NCBI GenBank assembly: GCA_902525575.1
Contig: CABZHU010000002.1
Span: 18,467 to 82,466 of the forward strand
DNA: 64,000 nt
Reading direction: 5' to 3'
Source: an uncultured Pelagibacteraceae bacterium
GTDB lineage: Bacteria; Pseudomonadota; Alphaproteobacteria; Pelagibacterales; AG-422-B15
The position numbers were made by a program, and so were the translations under genes. This document shows, piece after piece, positions 18,483-27,020 of this stretch. The notes under the pieces were generated by a model. That model made no database searches, had not been told where the DNA came from, and saw only the letters and a list, made by a program, of their open reading frames with translations. The stretch's first letter is position 1, and every line of letters starts with the position of its first letter.

Positions 18483-19706
18483 TTAAACAATTAGTCTTTG
18501 AATAAAAAAGTATAGACCGAAACAAATCAGCAAGGCAAAAGAACTATCTTTAAATAAAATAATAATGAAATCCAGGCGAATAAAATTAACTAATTGAAAT
18601 ATTAATAATACTGCTAATACAAACAATATTTGCCCAAATTCAACTCCTAAATTAAATCCTAATAAACCCGATAAAATATTGCCTGAGTTTATTTCTGTAT
18701 TTAATAAAAATCCTCCAAAACCAAAGCCATGAATAAGCCCAAATACTATAGTTATTAATATTAATAAATTATCATCATTTTTTAAATTTTCTTTTAGAAA
18801 AAAATATCCTACAGAAAATAGTAATAAGCCCATCATTAGGAATCCAGAAAACTGGATATTAGTAATAAAGCTTAAAATAAATAATAGGGGTAAAAGTAAA
18901 ACTAGATACCCCAAACTTAATAATTTTCCGTTATTATGTTTGTAGAAATATTCTAAACCTACAAACATAATAGTAAATCCAATAAGCGATTCTACTATGC
19001 TTGCATTTACTTGAACAATATCAGCTAAAGATAAGAATAAGGTAAGACTATGTCCAATGGTAAAGCCCGTAATGACTAAGATAAGCTTATTAAGATTTGT
19101 AACTATAATGAGTAGTCCCAAGATAAAGAGAAGATGATCATACCCTCCTAAAATATGATTTAGTCCAGAATAAAAAAAATTTTTAAAACTGCTTAAAAAA
19201 CTTAATTGAGTTTTCTTTTCTGATACATCAACTGATTGATCGTTAAAAAAAAGTGCTTTCTCTGTGAGTAAATCATTTTCTAAATATATTCGAGCTATAT
19301 GAATATGACTTTGAATAACATTAAATAAAGCATTATTAATAATCTTTATATTTTCTTCTGAAGGACATTGAAATCCTAGTTCATATCTTAAATAGCCTTC
19401 ATCTGAGCTTAACTCTCTAATATCATTGCTAGATTGACATTTTAAATCAGCTGAATAAACATGAATGTGGTCATTTAAATAAATTTTAAATATATCTTTT
19501 TCATTAAGCTCTTTGTCTATAAAAATTTTTTCATATTCTTCAACTTGAAGTACTCTTGTTGCTTCCAATTCTAGTATGGAGAAATTAGCAATAATATCTG
19601 ATCCCACAATATTCCACTTAGAAAAGGACTCACTAAAATAATGGGCATATGATTGTGAATTAAATAACAGAAATATTAAAATTATCAGTAATTTACGAAT
19701 ATGCAT
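18483..19706 (-). CDS. HupE/UreJ-family membrane protein
   Basis: 407 residues. A signal peptide (1-21, 'SQSYA-HY') leads to a periplasmic domain to about 170. Six or seven membrane segments follow with the HupE/UreJ motifs 'GGYDHLLFILGLL', 'GHSLTLFLS' and 'HGFGFGGFL'. In HupE/UreJ the conserved His residues bind or transport nickel or another metal. This longer form with a periplasmic N-domain is widespread outside hydrogenase or urease clusters, and neither enzyme is seen here, so a nickel role is not supported. It starts five bases after the PPIase gene ends, on the same strand. Confidence 0.85.
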   Translation of the reverse strand: MHIRKLLIILIFLLFNSQSYAHYFSESFSKWNIVGSDIIANFSILELEATRVLQVEEYEKIFIDKELNEKDIFKIYLNDHIHVYSADLKCQSSNDIRELSSDEGYLRYELGFQCPSEENIKIINNALFNVIQSHIHIARIYLENDLLTEKALFFNDQSVDVSEKKTQLSFLSSFKNFFYSGLNHILGGYDHLLFILGLLIIVTNLNKLILVITGFTIGHSLTLFLSLADIVQVNASIVESLIGFTIMFVGLEYFYKHNNGKLLSLGYLVLLLPLLFILSFITNIQFSGFLMMGLLLFSVGYFFLKENLKNDDNLLILITIVFGLIHGFGFGGFLLNTEINSGNILSGLLGFNLGVEFGQILFVLAVLLIFQLVNFIRLDFIIILFKDSSFALLICFGLYFFIQRLIV

Positions 19707-19710
19707 AAAT

Positions 19711-20613
19711 TTAAAAAGAATATCGAATAATTTCTGAATTATCTTTTAAGTATTTTAGATAGTTTTTTAATTTTTCGTCATCTAAACCATTGTTGTAATC
19801 AAAAATAATCTTCTCTCTAATCTCATTATAATAGTTTTCATCAATTTCTTGTTTAATCTGATCAACAAGCTTAAAGATAAAATATCCATTATCAAAAAAT
19901 ATTGGTTGAGATACTTCATCAATACTTAGTGAAGCAATTTGATTACATATGGACTTACCAAATAGAAGATTGCAATCTTTAATATTAATTAACTTATCGG
20001 GAACCTCAAAAAAATTATTTTCATCGTAACTAGATTTAATATCTAAGAAATCTTTTGTATTAAGTTCATAATACAATTTAGACAATTTTGGTTGAAGTGT
20101 CTTCAGGTCTGACTCTGTTCCGAGTAGAACAGACTCTTGATTAAGAGAGTTTATATATATTGAATGAAATTGAATTTTTTGCGTAGGGGTATATTTTCCA
20201 ATATTTTTTTTGTAAAAATCCCTAAGATCTTCTTCACTAATCCGATTTTTTTCAACTTGAATGATGAAGTCAATCACCTGTTTTATCATTTCTTTTCTGA
20301 CACCAACATCCTTTTTATGTAGATCAAGTTCTATTCCTCTTTGCACAAGAAGTTCTTCTTCTATCATTCTTTCCAATAATAACTCTAAGATTTCAACATC
20401 ATCTTCTGGTTGAATGTCTGCTCCTAGGTTTGAGGCATATTTTAAAAATTGATCTTCAGAAATAACAACATCATTTACTAGAGCGACAGCCTTTCTATTT
20501 TTGAGCTGAAGAAATTCATCATTGAATGAAATAGTTTCATAAAAAATGAGAGTTAATCCTATGATTATGGCAACAATAAATATGAGAATATTTTTATTCA
20601 AGATCTTGGTCAT
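19711..20613 (-). CDS. Membrane-anchored parvulin-type peptidyl-prolyl isomerase
   Basis: 300 residues. One N-terminal membrane anchor (about 9-26) is followed by a SurA_N-like chaperone region ('VNDVVISEDQFLKYASNLG', 'LLLERMIEEELLVQRGIEL') and a PpiC/parvulin-like domain (about 150-270, 'FDNGYFIFKLVDQ'). It faces the periplasm and probably helps fold exported proteins. It is co-directional with the HupE-like gene and divergent from the DUF3604 gene with a 52-base spacer. The isomerase domain is degenerate in places, so catalysis is uncertain. Confidence 0.82.
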   Translation of the reverse strand: MTKILNKNILIFIVAIIIGLTLIFYETISFNDEFLQLKNRKAVALVNDVVISEDQFLKYASNLGADIQPEDDVEILELLLERMIEEELLVQRGIELDLHKKDVGVRKEMIKQVIDFIIQVEKNRISEEDLRDFYKKNIGKYTPTQKIQFHSIYINSLNQESVLLGTESDLKTLQPKLSKLYYELNTKDFLDIKSSYDENNFFEVPDKLINIKDCNLLFGKSICNQIASLSIDEVSQPIFFDNGYFIFKLVDQIKQEIDENYYNEIREKIIFDYNNGLDDEKLKNYLKYLKDNSEIIRYSF

Positions 20614-20665
20614 TGCATGTAATATTATACTTAATTATAATTAATTATTATCAAATAATTTTTTT

Positions 20666-23071
20666 ATGAGTATTGTAAAAGTTATAAAATATTTTTTCAT
20701 TCTTTCAATCCTCTTTATAATTAGTTTACTCTTGGTTTTAGAATTCCATTTATTTAGTGAAGACTTAGATGGAGGTAAAATCACTGGCGCAATTAATACT
20801 GTCGAGTTTGTAAAAGATAAAGAGACAAGGCAATTAACTGCAATGAAAACTCTTAACGAATTGCCAACCAAACAAATTTTGTTTGGTGATCTTCATGTTC
20901 ATTCAACATTTTCAGCCGATGCACATATGATGAGCCTGCCAATCACTGGTGGGCACGGTGTACATCCTGTTGCGGATGCGTGTGACTTTGCAAGACATTG
21001 TTCAGCATTAGATTTTTGGTCAATTAACGATCATGCTGAAGCAACTACACCAAAAAGATGGATGGAAACAAAAGAAACAATCCGGAAGTGTAACGCTTTA
21101 AATGTTGATCCAGCTAATCCGGATTGTGTTGCTTTTTTGGGATGGGAGTGGACCCAAGTAGGCGTTATAAGAGGAAATCATTGGGGTCATCATAATGTCA
21201 TTTTGAAAGAAGAGTCCGATGAGGCGGTTCCAACTAGAGCTATTGCATCTTTATCTGTAACTCGACAAGCAATGACTTCTAGACCCTTAGTACCAAATGT
21301 TTTTTTCCCATTTGTAGATTTTGAAAACTTCAAAAGATATAATGACATAAATCGATACTTCACAGAAACAGGTAAAATAAAAAATTGTGAGCGAGGTGTA
21401 CTTTCTAAAGATTTACCAATGAACTGTCATGAAGAAGCAGTAACTCCATTAGATTTAGTAAATAGGCTTGAAGAATATGATAGTGACTACATGGTTATAC
21501 CACACGGGCAGTCTTGGGGACTTTATACTCCTGCTGGATATACTTTGGACAGGGGCTTAGAGATTTCAAAAAAGTACCCAAAAATGTTTGAATTATTAGA
21601 AACTTATTCCGGGCATGGTAACGCTGAGGAGTACCGCTCATGGAGAGGAGTTAATGTTGTAAGAGACGGCGAGGAAATAATTAGACCATTTACGTTTCCG
21701 ATGGGTGAAATTGATTTAGATCAAGGAACTTTTACACTCAAAAATCAAAATGGACCGGATGAGGTCATTGATATCGGGACTCAAACTTGTCCAAAGCCGT
21801 CTGATAATTATATCCCTCAATGCTGGCAAGCGGGTAAAGTAATCTACGAGAGATGTATAGCTGATGGGGAATCAGATATAGAATGTAGTGAGAGACGAGA
21901 AGCGACAGAACAAGCATCAGTAGATAGAGGTAGAGCAGGGTACAACGTTGTTCCAAAGTTTACAGAATTTGATCGAAATATATCCGGTCAGTGTTTAGAT
22001 TGCTTTAGTCCTCCTATGAATCATGTGCCGGGGGGTAGCGCTCAGTATGGATTGGCGTTAACAAAATATAAAGAAGACGGGTCAAAACATAGATTTAGAT
22101 ATGGGTTTATAGGCTCAAGTGATAACCATTCTGCTGCACCTGGCAGTGGGTATAAAGAACTATTTGGTAACAATATAGATGGGAGCGGACCTCCAAGTGA
22201 ATTCTTAGATAAGATTTTACATATGAGTCCATATTATTTCCCTAAAAGTACAAGTCCAATTGGTCGAAATTCTGATCCAATTGGTGACTCCTTTATTTCG
22301 CCTTCGCAGCCGCAAGTTTATGATATTCCTGATCTCATCGTTGGCTTTAATACTGTTGAATGGGAAAGGCAAAGAGGTTTCTTTACGACAGGTGGACTGG
22401 CAGCTGTTCACTCTGAGGGACGGTCTAAAGAGGAAATTTGGGATGCGTTAAAAAGAAAAGAAACTTACGCGACAAGTGGCACCCGTATGTTACTTTGGTT
22501 TAATTTAACCGGTGAGAATAAAAAAGTTTCTATGGGTTCTTCAATTGAAACAGATACACAACCTGAATTTGAAGTTAAAGCTATGGGCTCCTTTGTTCAG
22601 AAACCTGGGTGTCCAGAGGATGCATACATTGCGTTGGGAGAGGAAAGAGTAGACGAGTTGTGTTTTAATGAATGTTATAATCCTTCAGATGACAGAAAGT
22701 TTATTCATAGAATTGAAGTAATTAAAGTATTACCGCAAGAGTATGTAGATCAACCTATTGAAGGACGAATTCAAGATCCTTGGTACACCCATTATTGTGA
22801 TCCAAATGAATTTGGCTGTTCTTTTAAATTCACTGATGAGGATTTTTCTATAGAAAAAAAAGATGTGAGTTATTACGTAAGAGCCATTGAAGTGCCCACT
22901 CCACAAATTAATGTTAAAGGCGGTGTTTGTGAATTTGATGCAGATGGGAATTGTGTAAAGTTTAAGCTTTGCACTCAAGACTGGAGGCATCCAAGAGACA
23001 TCGAGACTTGTTCTGAAATAGACGAACATCGCGCTTGGTCATCGCCGATTTATTTGGACTATTTATCCTAA
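20666..23071 (+). CDS. DUF3604 protein (PHP-like metal hydrolase)
   Basis: 801 residues. One membrane anchor (about 8-28). 'FGDLHVHSTFSADA' gives Asp75, His77 and His79, and 'WSINDHAE' gives Asp122/His123; with 'FIGSSDNHSA' further on these resemble the metal ligands of PHP-type phosphoesterases. Together these identify DUF3604, a family of large periplasmic or lipid-anchored putative metallohydrolases abundant in marine bacteria. No substrate is established to my knowledge. Many Cys residues (for example the CxxC in 'GQCLDCFSPP') fit an oxidising extracytoplasmic location. Confidence 0.85.
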   Translation: MSIVKVIKYFFILSILFIISLLLVLEFHLFSEDLDGGKITGAINTVEFVKDKETRQLTAMKTLNELPTKQILFGDLHVHSTFSADAHMMSLPITGGHGVHPVADACDFARHCSALDFWSINDHAEATTPKRWMETKETIRKCNALNVDPANPDCVAFLGWEWTQVGVIRGNHWGHHNVILKEESDEAVPTRAIASLSVTRQAMTSRPLVPNVFFPFVDFENFKRYNDINRYFTETGKIKNCERGVLSKDLPMNCHEEAVTPLDLVNRLEEYDSDYMVIPHGQSWGLYTPAGYTLDRGLEISKKYPKMFELLETYSGHGNAEEYRSWRGVNVVRDGEEIIRPFTFPMGEIDLDQGTFTLKNQNGPDEVIDIGTQTCPKPSDNYIPQCWQAGKVIYERCIADGESDIECSERREATEQASVDRGRAGYNVVPKFTEFDRNISGQCLDCFSPPMNHVPGGSAQYGLALTKYKEDGSKHRFRYGFIGSSDNHSAAPGSGYKELFGNNIDGSGPPSEFLDKILHMSPYYFPKSTSPIGRNSDPIGDSFISPSQPQVYDIPDLIVGFNTVEWERQRGFFTTGGLAAVHSEGRSKEEIWDALKRKETYATSGTRMLLWFNLTGENKKVSMGSSIETDTQPEFEVKAMGSFVQKPGCPEDAYIALGEERVDELCFNECYNPSDDRKFIHRIEVIKVLPQEYVDQPIEGRIQDPWYTHYCDPNEFGCSFKFTDEDFSIEKKDVSYYVRAIEVPTPQINVKGGVCEFDADGNCVKFKLCTQDWRHPRDIETCSEIDEHRAWSSPIYLDYLS

Positions 23072-23081
23072 AATTTTATAA

Positions 23082-23246
23082 ATGAAATATCTGATCCCAT
23101 CCATTGTATCGATAGTAGTAGGCAGTCTCTTTAGTTGGGCTTATTTAACAGCTTATGGATTCGGCTTCTCATATATTATTTATCTTAGTATGATGATTGC
23201 GATGGTCTTCCTGGCCATAGATGCATGGAGAAATATTAATAAATAA
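23082..23246 (+). CDS. Small membrane protein, hypothetical
   Basis: A 54-residue reading frame with two hydrophobic segments (about 3-24 and 29-47) ending 'AWRNINK'. It starts 10 bases after the DUF3604 stop. No family recognised. The codon usage and tidy membrane topology suggest it is real, but it is short. Confidence 0.55.
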   Translation: MKYLIPSIVSIVVGSLFSWAYLTAYGFGFSYIIYLSMMIAMVFLAIDAWRNINK

Positions 23247-23293
23247 GCAAATTAAAACAATTACTTAGATAACTAGTTTTAAGATATTCACAA

Positions 23294-23310
23294 CTTGTCA
23301 ATTTGGCAAG
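23294..23310. promoter_or_regulatory. 17-base imperfect palindrome upstream of amt
   Basis: Arms CTTGTCAA and TTGGCAAG around a central T, with one mismatched pair. It lies 70 bases before the amt start, in the only promoter-sized gap upstream. It does not match NtrC or sigma-54 consensus, so if it is an operator the regulator is unknown. Confidence 0.35.
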
Positions 23311-23380
23311 CATCAGTAATTGTGAAAGCCCTTAATTGATAAAAGATGCTCTTATAAAATTAAATATAGGGAGAAAATAC

Positions 23381-24649
23381 ATGTTAAAAAAAGTACTACT
23401 TTATACAGTATTGTTTTCATCACTATTATCTGCCAATGCATTTGCAGCCGTCGATGACGAAACAGCTTATGCATTGAACACACTATTATTTCTAATAAGT
23501 GGATTTTTGGTGATGTGGATGGCCGCTGGATTCTGTATGTTAGAATCTGGTCTGGTTACATCTAAAAGTGTTTCGACAATTGCTGCAAAAAATATAGGTT
23601 TGTATTCTATAGCTGGGATCATGTTCTGGTTAGTAGGTTATAATCTTGCATACGGTATTCCAGAAGGTGGATATATTGGAACGTTTACTACATGGAGCGA
23701 TGGTTCAGCAGTAGCAACTGGTTATTCTGATGGATCAGACTGGTTTTTCCAGATGGTATTCTGTGCAACAACAGCTTCAATTGTTTCAGGAACTTTGGCT
23801 GAAAGAATAAAAATTTGGCCTTTCTTTTTGTTCGTAGCAATATTAACAGGAGTTATTTATCCAATCGAGATGGGTTGGCAATGGGGTGGTGGATGGTTAT
23901 CTGCTGCTGGTTTCTCAGACTTTGCTGGATCAACTCTTGTGCATGGTGCAGGTGGTGCAGCGGCATTAGCTGGTGCAATTGTTCTAGGTCCAAGACTTGG
24001 AAGATTTGATAACGGAAAGTTAGTTCCATTTGCAAATTCCTCAATACCTCTAGCAACACTTGGTGTATTTATCTTGTGGTTGGGCTGGTTCGGGTTTAAT
24101 GGTGGATCACAGCTAGCTCTAGGTTCATTTGATGATGCAACAGCTGTAGCAACAATTTATATCAATACAAACTTAGCAGCTTGTGCTGGTGTATTGGTCT
24201 GCGCAGCTATAACAAGATTAGCAAGAGGCAAAACTGACGTTGTAATGATGTTAAATGGTGCACTCGGTGGTCTAGTGGCAATTACAGCAGAACCATTAAT
24301 GCCTTCTCCATTGATGGCAATCATCATAGGTGGAATTGGTGGTGCGCTAGTATTCGCAGGTACTGAGCTCTTAGTGTCATTAAAAATTGATGACGTTGTA
24401 GGAGCTATACCGGTTCACTTGATTGCAGGTGTCTGGGGTACTCTTGCTGTACCAATTACAAATCCTGATACTAGCTTTGGAACTCAACTCCTTGGCACAG
24501 CATCTATTTGTGTGTTTGTTTTTGTGGTGTCCTTTATTATTTGGGCAATCATGAAAGCCACAATAGGTATAAGGATAAGTGAAGAAGCAGAAAAAGAAGG
24601 AACAGACGTAGCTGAGACAGGTGTCATAGCCTACTCAATTAGAGACTAA
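23381..24649 (+). CDS. amt: Ammonium transporter
   Basis: 422 residues from the ATG at 23381, which follows a good ribosome site (GGGAGA about 5 bases before); an in-frame TTG at 23336 is too far upstream. A signal peptide (1-22, 'SANAFA') precedes eleven membrane segments, as in AmtB. Family marks are 'WMAAGFCMLESG', 'ASIVSGTLAERI', 'STLVHGAGGAAALAGA' (pore His) and 'DDVVGAIPVHLIAGVWGTLA' (second pore His). It imports ammonium. The usual PII partner glnK is not next to it. A strong terminator follows. Confidence 0.96.
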   Translation: MLKKVLLYTVLFSSLLSANAFAAVDDETAYALNTLLFLISGFLVMWMAAGFCMLESGLVTSKSVSTIAAKNIGLYSIAGIMFWLVGYNLAYGIPEGGYIGTFTTWSDGSAVATGYSDGSDWFFQMVFCATTASIVSGTLAERIKIWPFFLFVAILTGVIYPIEMGWQWGGGWLSAAGFSDFAGSTLVHGAGGAAALAGAIVLGPRLGRFDNGKLVPFANSSIPLATLGVFILWLGWFGFNGGSQLALGSFDDATAVATIYINTNLAACAGVLVCAAITRLARGKTDVVMMLNGALGGLVAITAEPLMPSPLMAIIIGGIGGALVFAGTELLVSLKIDDVVGAIPVHLIAGVWGTLAVPITNPDTSFGTQLLGTASICVFVFVVSFIIWAIMKATIGIRISEEAEKEGTDVAETGVIAYSIRD

Positions 24650-24670
24650 GTCTAGTTCGTAATTAAAAAA

Positions 24671-24719
24671 CGGGTCCGAAGGTTTCCCCCAGTTATTCCT
24701 TCCATCGGACCCGTTTTTA
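24671..24719 (+). terminator. Terminator after amt
   Basis: A perfect 9-base G+C-rich stem, CGGGTCCGA (24671-24679) with TCGGACCCG (24705-24713), preceded by six A's and followed by TTTTT. The loop is unusually long (25 bases) and contains a second GAAGG/CCTTC pairing. It should act on both strands. Confidence 0.85.
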
Positions 24720-24770
24720 TTTAATTTTAAATTTGAATTAAGTTTTTTTTGGTAATACATTGCACCAGTC

Positions 24771-25715
24771 ATGACCGAACAAAACAATCCTTTTCACAAA
24801 AAAAAATCTGGAGTTTTTTTCTTTAAATCGTCTAATCCCTATGAATTTTATGATTTGCTGAATGGTGTTGATATGGAACCCAAACAAGACGTATGGGGAA
24901 CTTTGATTTTTCCTGAAAATGCTAAATTGCCATGCCCAGTGATTATTCCAATTCATGGAAGCGCAGGTCTTAGAGAAGGTCATTACACACACATGGTTAA
25001 CCTATTAGAAGCAGGCTTTGCTGTTTTCAGAATTCATCATTTTGAATCTAGAGGAGTAATTTCAATCGTAGAAAATCAAACACAAATTACTCTGGCTACC
25101 ATGATAACAGATGCATTTCGTGCACTTACACTTTTAAATAAACATCCAGATATTGATAAAGATAAAATTGGCATCATGGGATGGAGTTTAGGTGGTAGCA
25201 CCGCTCTTTATTCTGCGTGGCAGCCAATAATAGATATACTAACCTCAGGGGATGAAAAATTTTCTGCGTATTTACCATTGTATCCTGGAGCATTACTTAA
25301 ACCTGAAGACAATCGTTGGTCTAATGCTCCAATGCATATTCTATTTGGTGAAGACGATGATTATACGCCCCTAAGTTTATGTAAAAAACTTATTGATTAT
25401 ATGAAACCTGCTCGTGATGTTGACTTAACAGTTTATCCCAACGCTCATCATTCTTTTGATTCAATTGATCCCGTTGAATTCATTCCGTACGCCATCAAGT
25501 TAAAAGATATGTTTATTGATTTAAAGAAAGATGGACGTCAGGTTTATACTGATGAAAATAACAATACTTTTTACTTGGACAATAAGGAAGAACGGTTTCG
25601 CTTGATTAAAGAAACACCCAATCTCTTAGGCGCGCATGCTGGAGGAAATTGGACGGCGCGTAAACAATCACATCAGGATGTGGTTGATTTTTTTAGGAAG
25701 CAATTTTTTTCATAA
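24771..25715 (+). CDS. Dienelactone-hydrolase-family alpha/beta hydrolase
   Basis: 314 residues. The nucleophile elbow is 'GWSLG' (Ser139); the acid is probably in 'FGEDDDYTPL', and the His is in 'NAHHSFD'. 'PIHGSAGLREG' forms the oxyanion-hole strand. It resembles the DLH family, which hydrolyses lactones or esters, but the substrate is not known and no other aromatic-degradation gene is adjacent. It stands alone between the amt terminator and the umuD promoter. Confidence 0.85.
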   Translation: MTEQNNPFHKKKSGVFFFKSSNPYEFYDLLNGVDMEPKQDVWGTLIFPENAKLPCPVIIPIHGSAGLREGHYTHMVNLLEAGFAVFRIHHFESRGVISIVENQTQITLATMITDAFRALTLLNKHPDIDKDKIGIMGWSLGGSTALYSAWQPIIDILTSGDEKFSAYLPLYPGALLKPEDNRWSNAPMHILFGEDDDYTPLSLCKKLIDYMKPARDVDLTVYPNAHHSFDSIDPVEFIPYAIKLKDMFIDLKKDGRQVYTDENNNTFYLDNKEERFRLIKETPNLLGAHAGGNWTARKQSHQDVVDFFRKQFFS

Positions 25716-25731
25716 ATCTTTTTAAGTAGTG

Positions 25732-25777
25732 TTGACTCTTGTATTGAGTAATGCAATAATGAGAACAAAACAAGAAC
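25732..25777 (+). promoter_or_regulatory. SOS promoter with alphaproteobacterial LexA box (umuD)
   Basis: A -35 TTGACT (25732-25737), 17-base spacer and -10 AATAAT (25755-25760) are followed by GAAC-N7-GAAC at 25763-25766 and 25774-25777. Read on the other strand this is GTTC-N7-GTTC, the alphaproteobacterial LexA direct-repeat operator. The operator covers the expected start of transcription, so LexA binding should block it. Confidence 0.8.
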
Positions 25778-25794
25778 ATAATTAGACGTATTTC

Positions 25795-26184
25795 ATGCTT
25801 TTAACATTTTATAAAGAGGCCGTAGAGTGTGGTTTTCCTTCTCCAGCAAGGGATTTTACTGAAGGGACAATTGATTTGAATGAAGAACTTATTCCTCATC
25901 CAAATGCAACTTTTATTGTTCGTGCGCGAGGAGACTCAATGGTGGGTTCAGGGATTTATCCTGGAGATTTACTGATTGTTGACCGAAGCATTAAGCCTCG
26001 AAATGAGTCAATTATTATTGCTGTGCTGGATGGAGAGTTGAGCGTAAAGATTCTCAGATTTAAGAATAAACAAGTCAATTTATCATCTTCTAATAACAAC
26101 TACAAAGATGTCTTAGTCTCTGAAGAAATGGATTTTACCATATGGGGAGTATGTACGAATGTTATTCATAATTTAAGTCCATAA
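25795..26184 (+). CDS. umuD: SOS mutagenesis protein UmuD (S24 family)
   Basis: 129 residues. It keeps the Cys12-Gly13 self-cleavage bond in 'AVECGFPSPA', nucleophile Ser48 ('GDSMVGSGIYPGD') and general-base Lys85 ('GELSVKIL'). RecA filament-stimulated cleavage would give UmuD', the partner of UmuC in polymerase V. The part before the cleavage site is only 12 residues, half of that in E. coli. A LexA box lies just upstream. The following gene is not an intact umuC. Confidence 0.9.
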   Translation: MLLTFYKEAVECGFPSPARDFTEGTIDLNEELIPHPNATFIVRARGDSMVGSGIYPGDLLIVDRSIKPRNESIIIAVLDGELSVKILRFKNKQVNLSSSNNNYKDVLVSEEMDFTIWGVCTNVIHNLSP

Positions 26185-26196
26185 AATAGATGAAGC

Positions 26197-27012
26197 ATGA
26201 ATAATAAAGTTTTTGCACTAATTGATTGTAACGCATTTTATGTTTCTTGTGAGAGAGTTTTTAATCCCAAGCTCAACAATAGACCAGTTGTAGCATTATC
26301 CAATAATGATGGTTGCATTATATCTCGTTCAAAAGAAGCAAAAGCACTTGGTATCAAAATGGGCGTACCACTCTTCAAAGTCAAAGATATTGTAGAAAAG
26401 GAAAATGTATTTGTTTTTTCCTCTAATTATACATTGTACGCCGATATGTCGCGCCGTGTAATGAATATCATTTCATATTCATCTCCTCACACAGAGATTT
26501 ATTCAATTGATGAAGCGTTTGTAGAGTTAAGCAGTCTATCGATTGACTATGAAGAATACGCACATCAATTGAGAAAGACCATTTTACAGCATACAGGTAT
26601 CCCAGTTAGTATAGGCATAGCGTCAACAAAAACCCTATCAAAAGTTGCAAACCATAAGGCAAAAAAAGATGAGACTTTAAATGGTGTTTGCTCTCTAGTA
26701 GGTCATAAAAATATTGATCGAACATACTCACAAGGTCATGGATATAAAGATTTATGTAAGGAACTTCTGAATATCGATATTTCAAAAAAACAGCAATCAA
26801 GCGACTGGTCAAATCCTGATTTAACTAAAGAACAAATAAATTATGCTGCGACTGATGTAATGCACTTACATGCTATAAAGATTAAACTAGATGAAATCCT
26901 AAAAAGACAAAATAGAGAACTACTTGTCGAGGCGTGTATCAAATTTCTGCCTATAAGAGTTGAGCTCGATTTAAGGGGATGGGAAAATGATATTTTTTCT
27001 CATTCTAATTAA
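26197..27012 (+). CDS. Chimeric gene: UmuC N-terminal part fused to RNase D C-terminal part
   Basis: 271 residues in one open frame. Residues 1 to about 166 are a Y-family polymerase palm/finger region of UmuC: 'LIDCNAFYVSCERVFNP' (Asp10), 'SNNDGCIISRSKEAKALGI', 'YSIDEAF' (Asp105/Glu106) and 'IGIASTKTLSKVANHKAKK'. From about residue 175, 'RTYSQGHGYKDLCKELL', 'KKQQSSDW', 'YAATDVMHLH' (Exo III Tyr/Asp) and the tail 'FLPIRVELDLRGWENDIFSHS' match the C-terminal half of alphaproteobacterial RNase D. Missing are the UmuC thumb and little-finger domains and the RNase D Exo I/II acids, so neither activity is expected. The junction lies near 26692-26721. rnd normally sits upstream of kpsF, so a deletion between adjacent umuC and rnd is the simplest cause; an assembly chimera is possible. 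Confidence 0.85.
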   Translation: MNNKVFALIDCNAFYVSCERVFNPKLNNRPVVALSNNDGCIISRSKEAKALGIKMGVPLFKVKDIVEKENVFVFSSNYTLYADMSRRVMNIISYSSPHTEIYSIDEAFVELSSLSIDYEEYAHQLRKTILQHTGIPVSIGIASTKTLSKVANHKAKKDETLNGVCSLVGHKNIDRTYSQGHGYKDLCKELLNIDISKKQQSSDWSNPDLTKEQINYAATDVMHLHAIKIKLDEILKRQNRELLVEACIKFLPIRVELDLRGWENDIFSHSN

Positions 27013-27020
27013 TATTACAC

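Noticed and set aside
18483-19706. Nickel import for hydrogenase or urease by the HupE-like protein
   Set aside because: Neither enzyme nor its maturation genes lie in the window, and this long form with a periplasmic domain is widespread without them.
22730-23029. 99-codon minus-strand frame in the DUF3604 gene
   Set aside because: Antisense to a well-supported gene, no ribosome site and no recognisable domain.
23294-23325. Sigma-54 promoter before amt (TGGC...)
   Set aside because: TGGCAAG is present but no GC dinucleotide follows at the -12 spacing, so the consensus TGGCAC-N5-TTGC is not met.
23336-23380. TTG start 45 bases upstream of amt
   Set aside because: The ATG at 23381 has a clear ribosome site and gives a proper signal peptide; the upstream extension breaks it.
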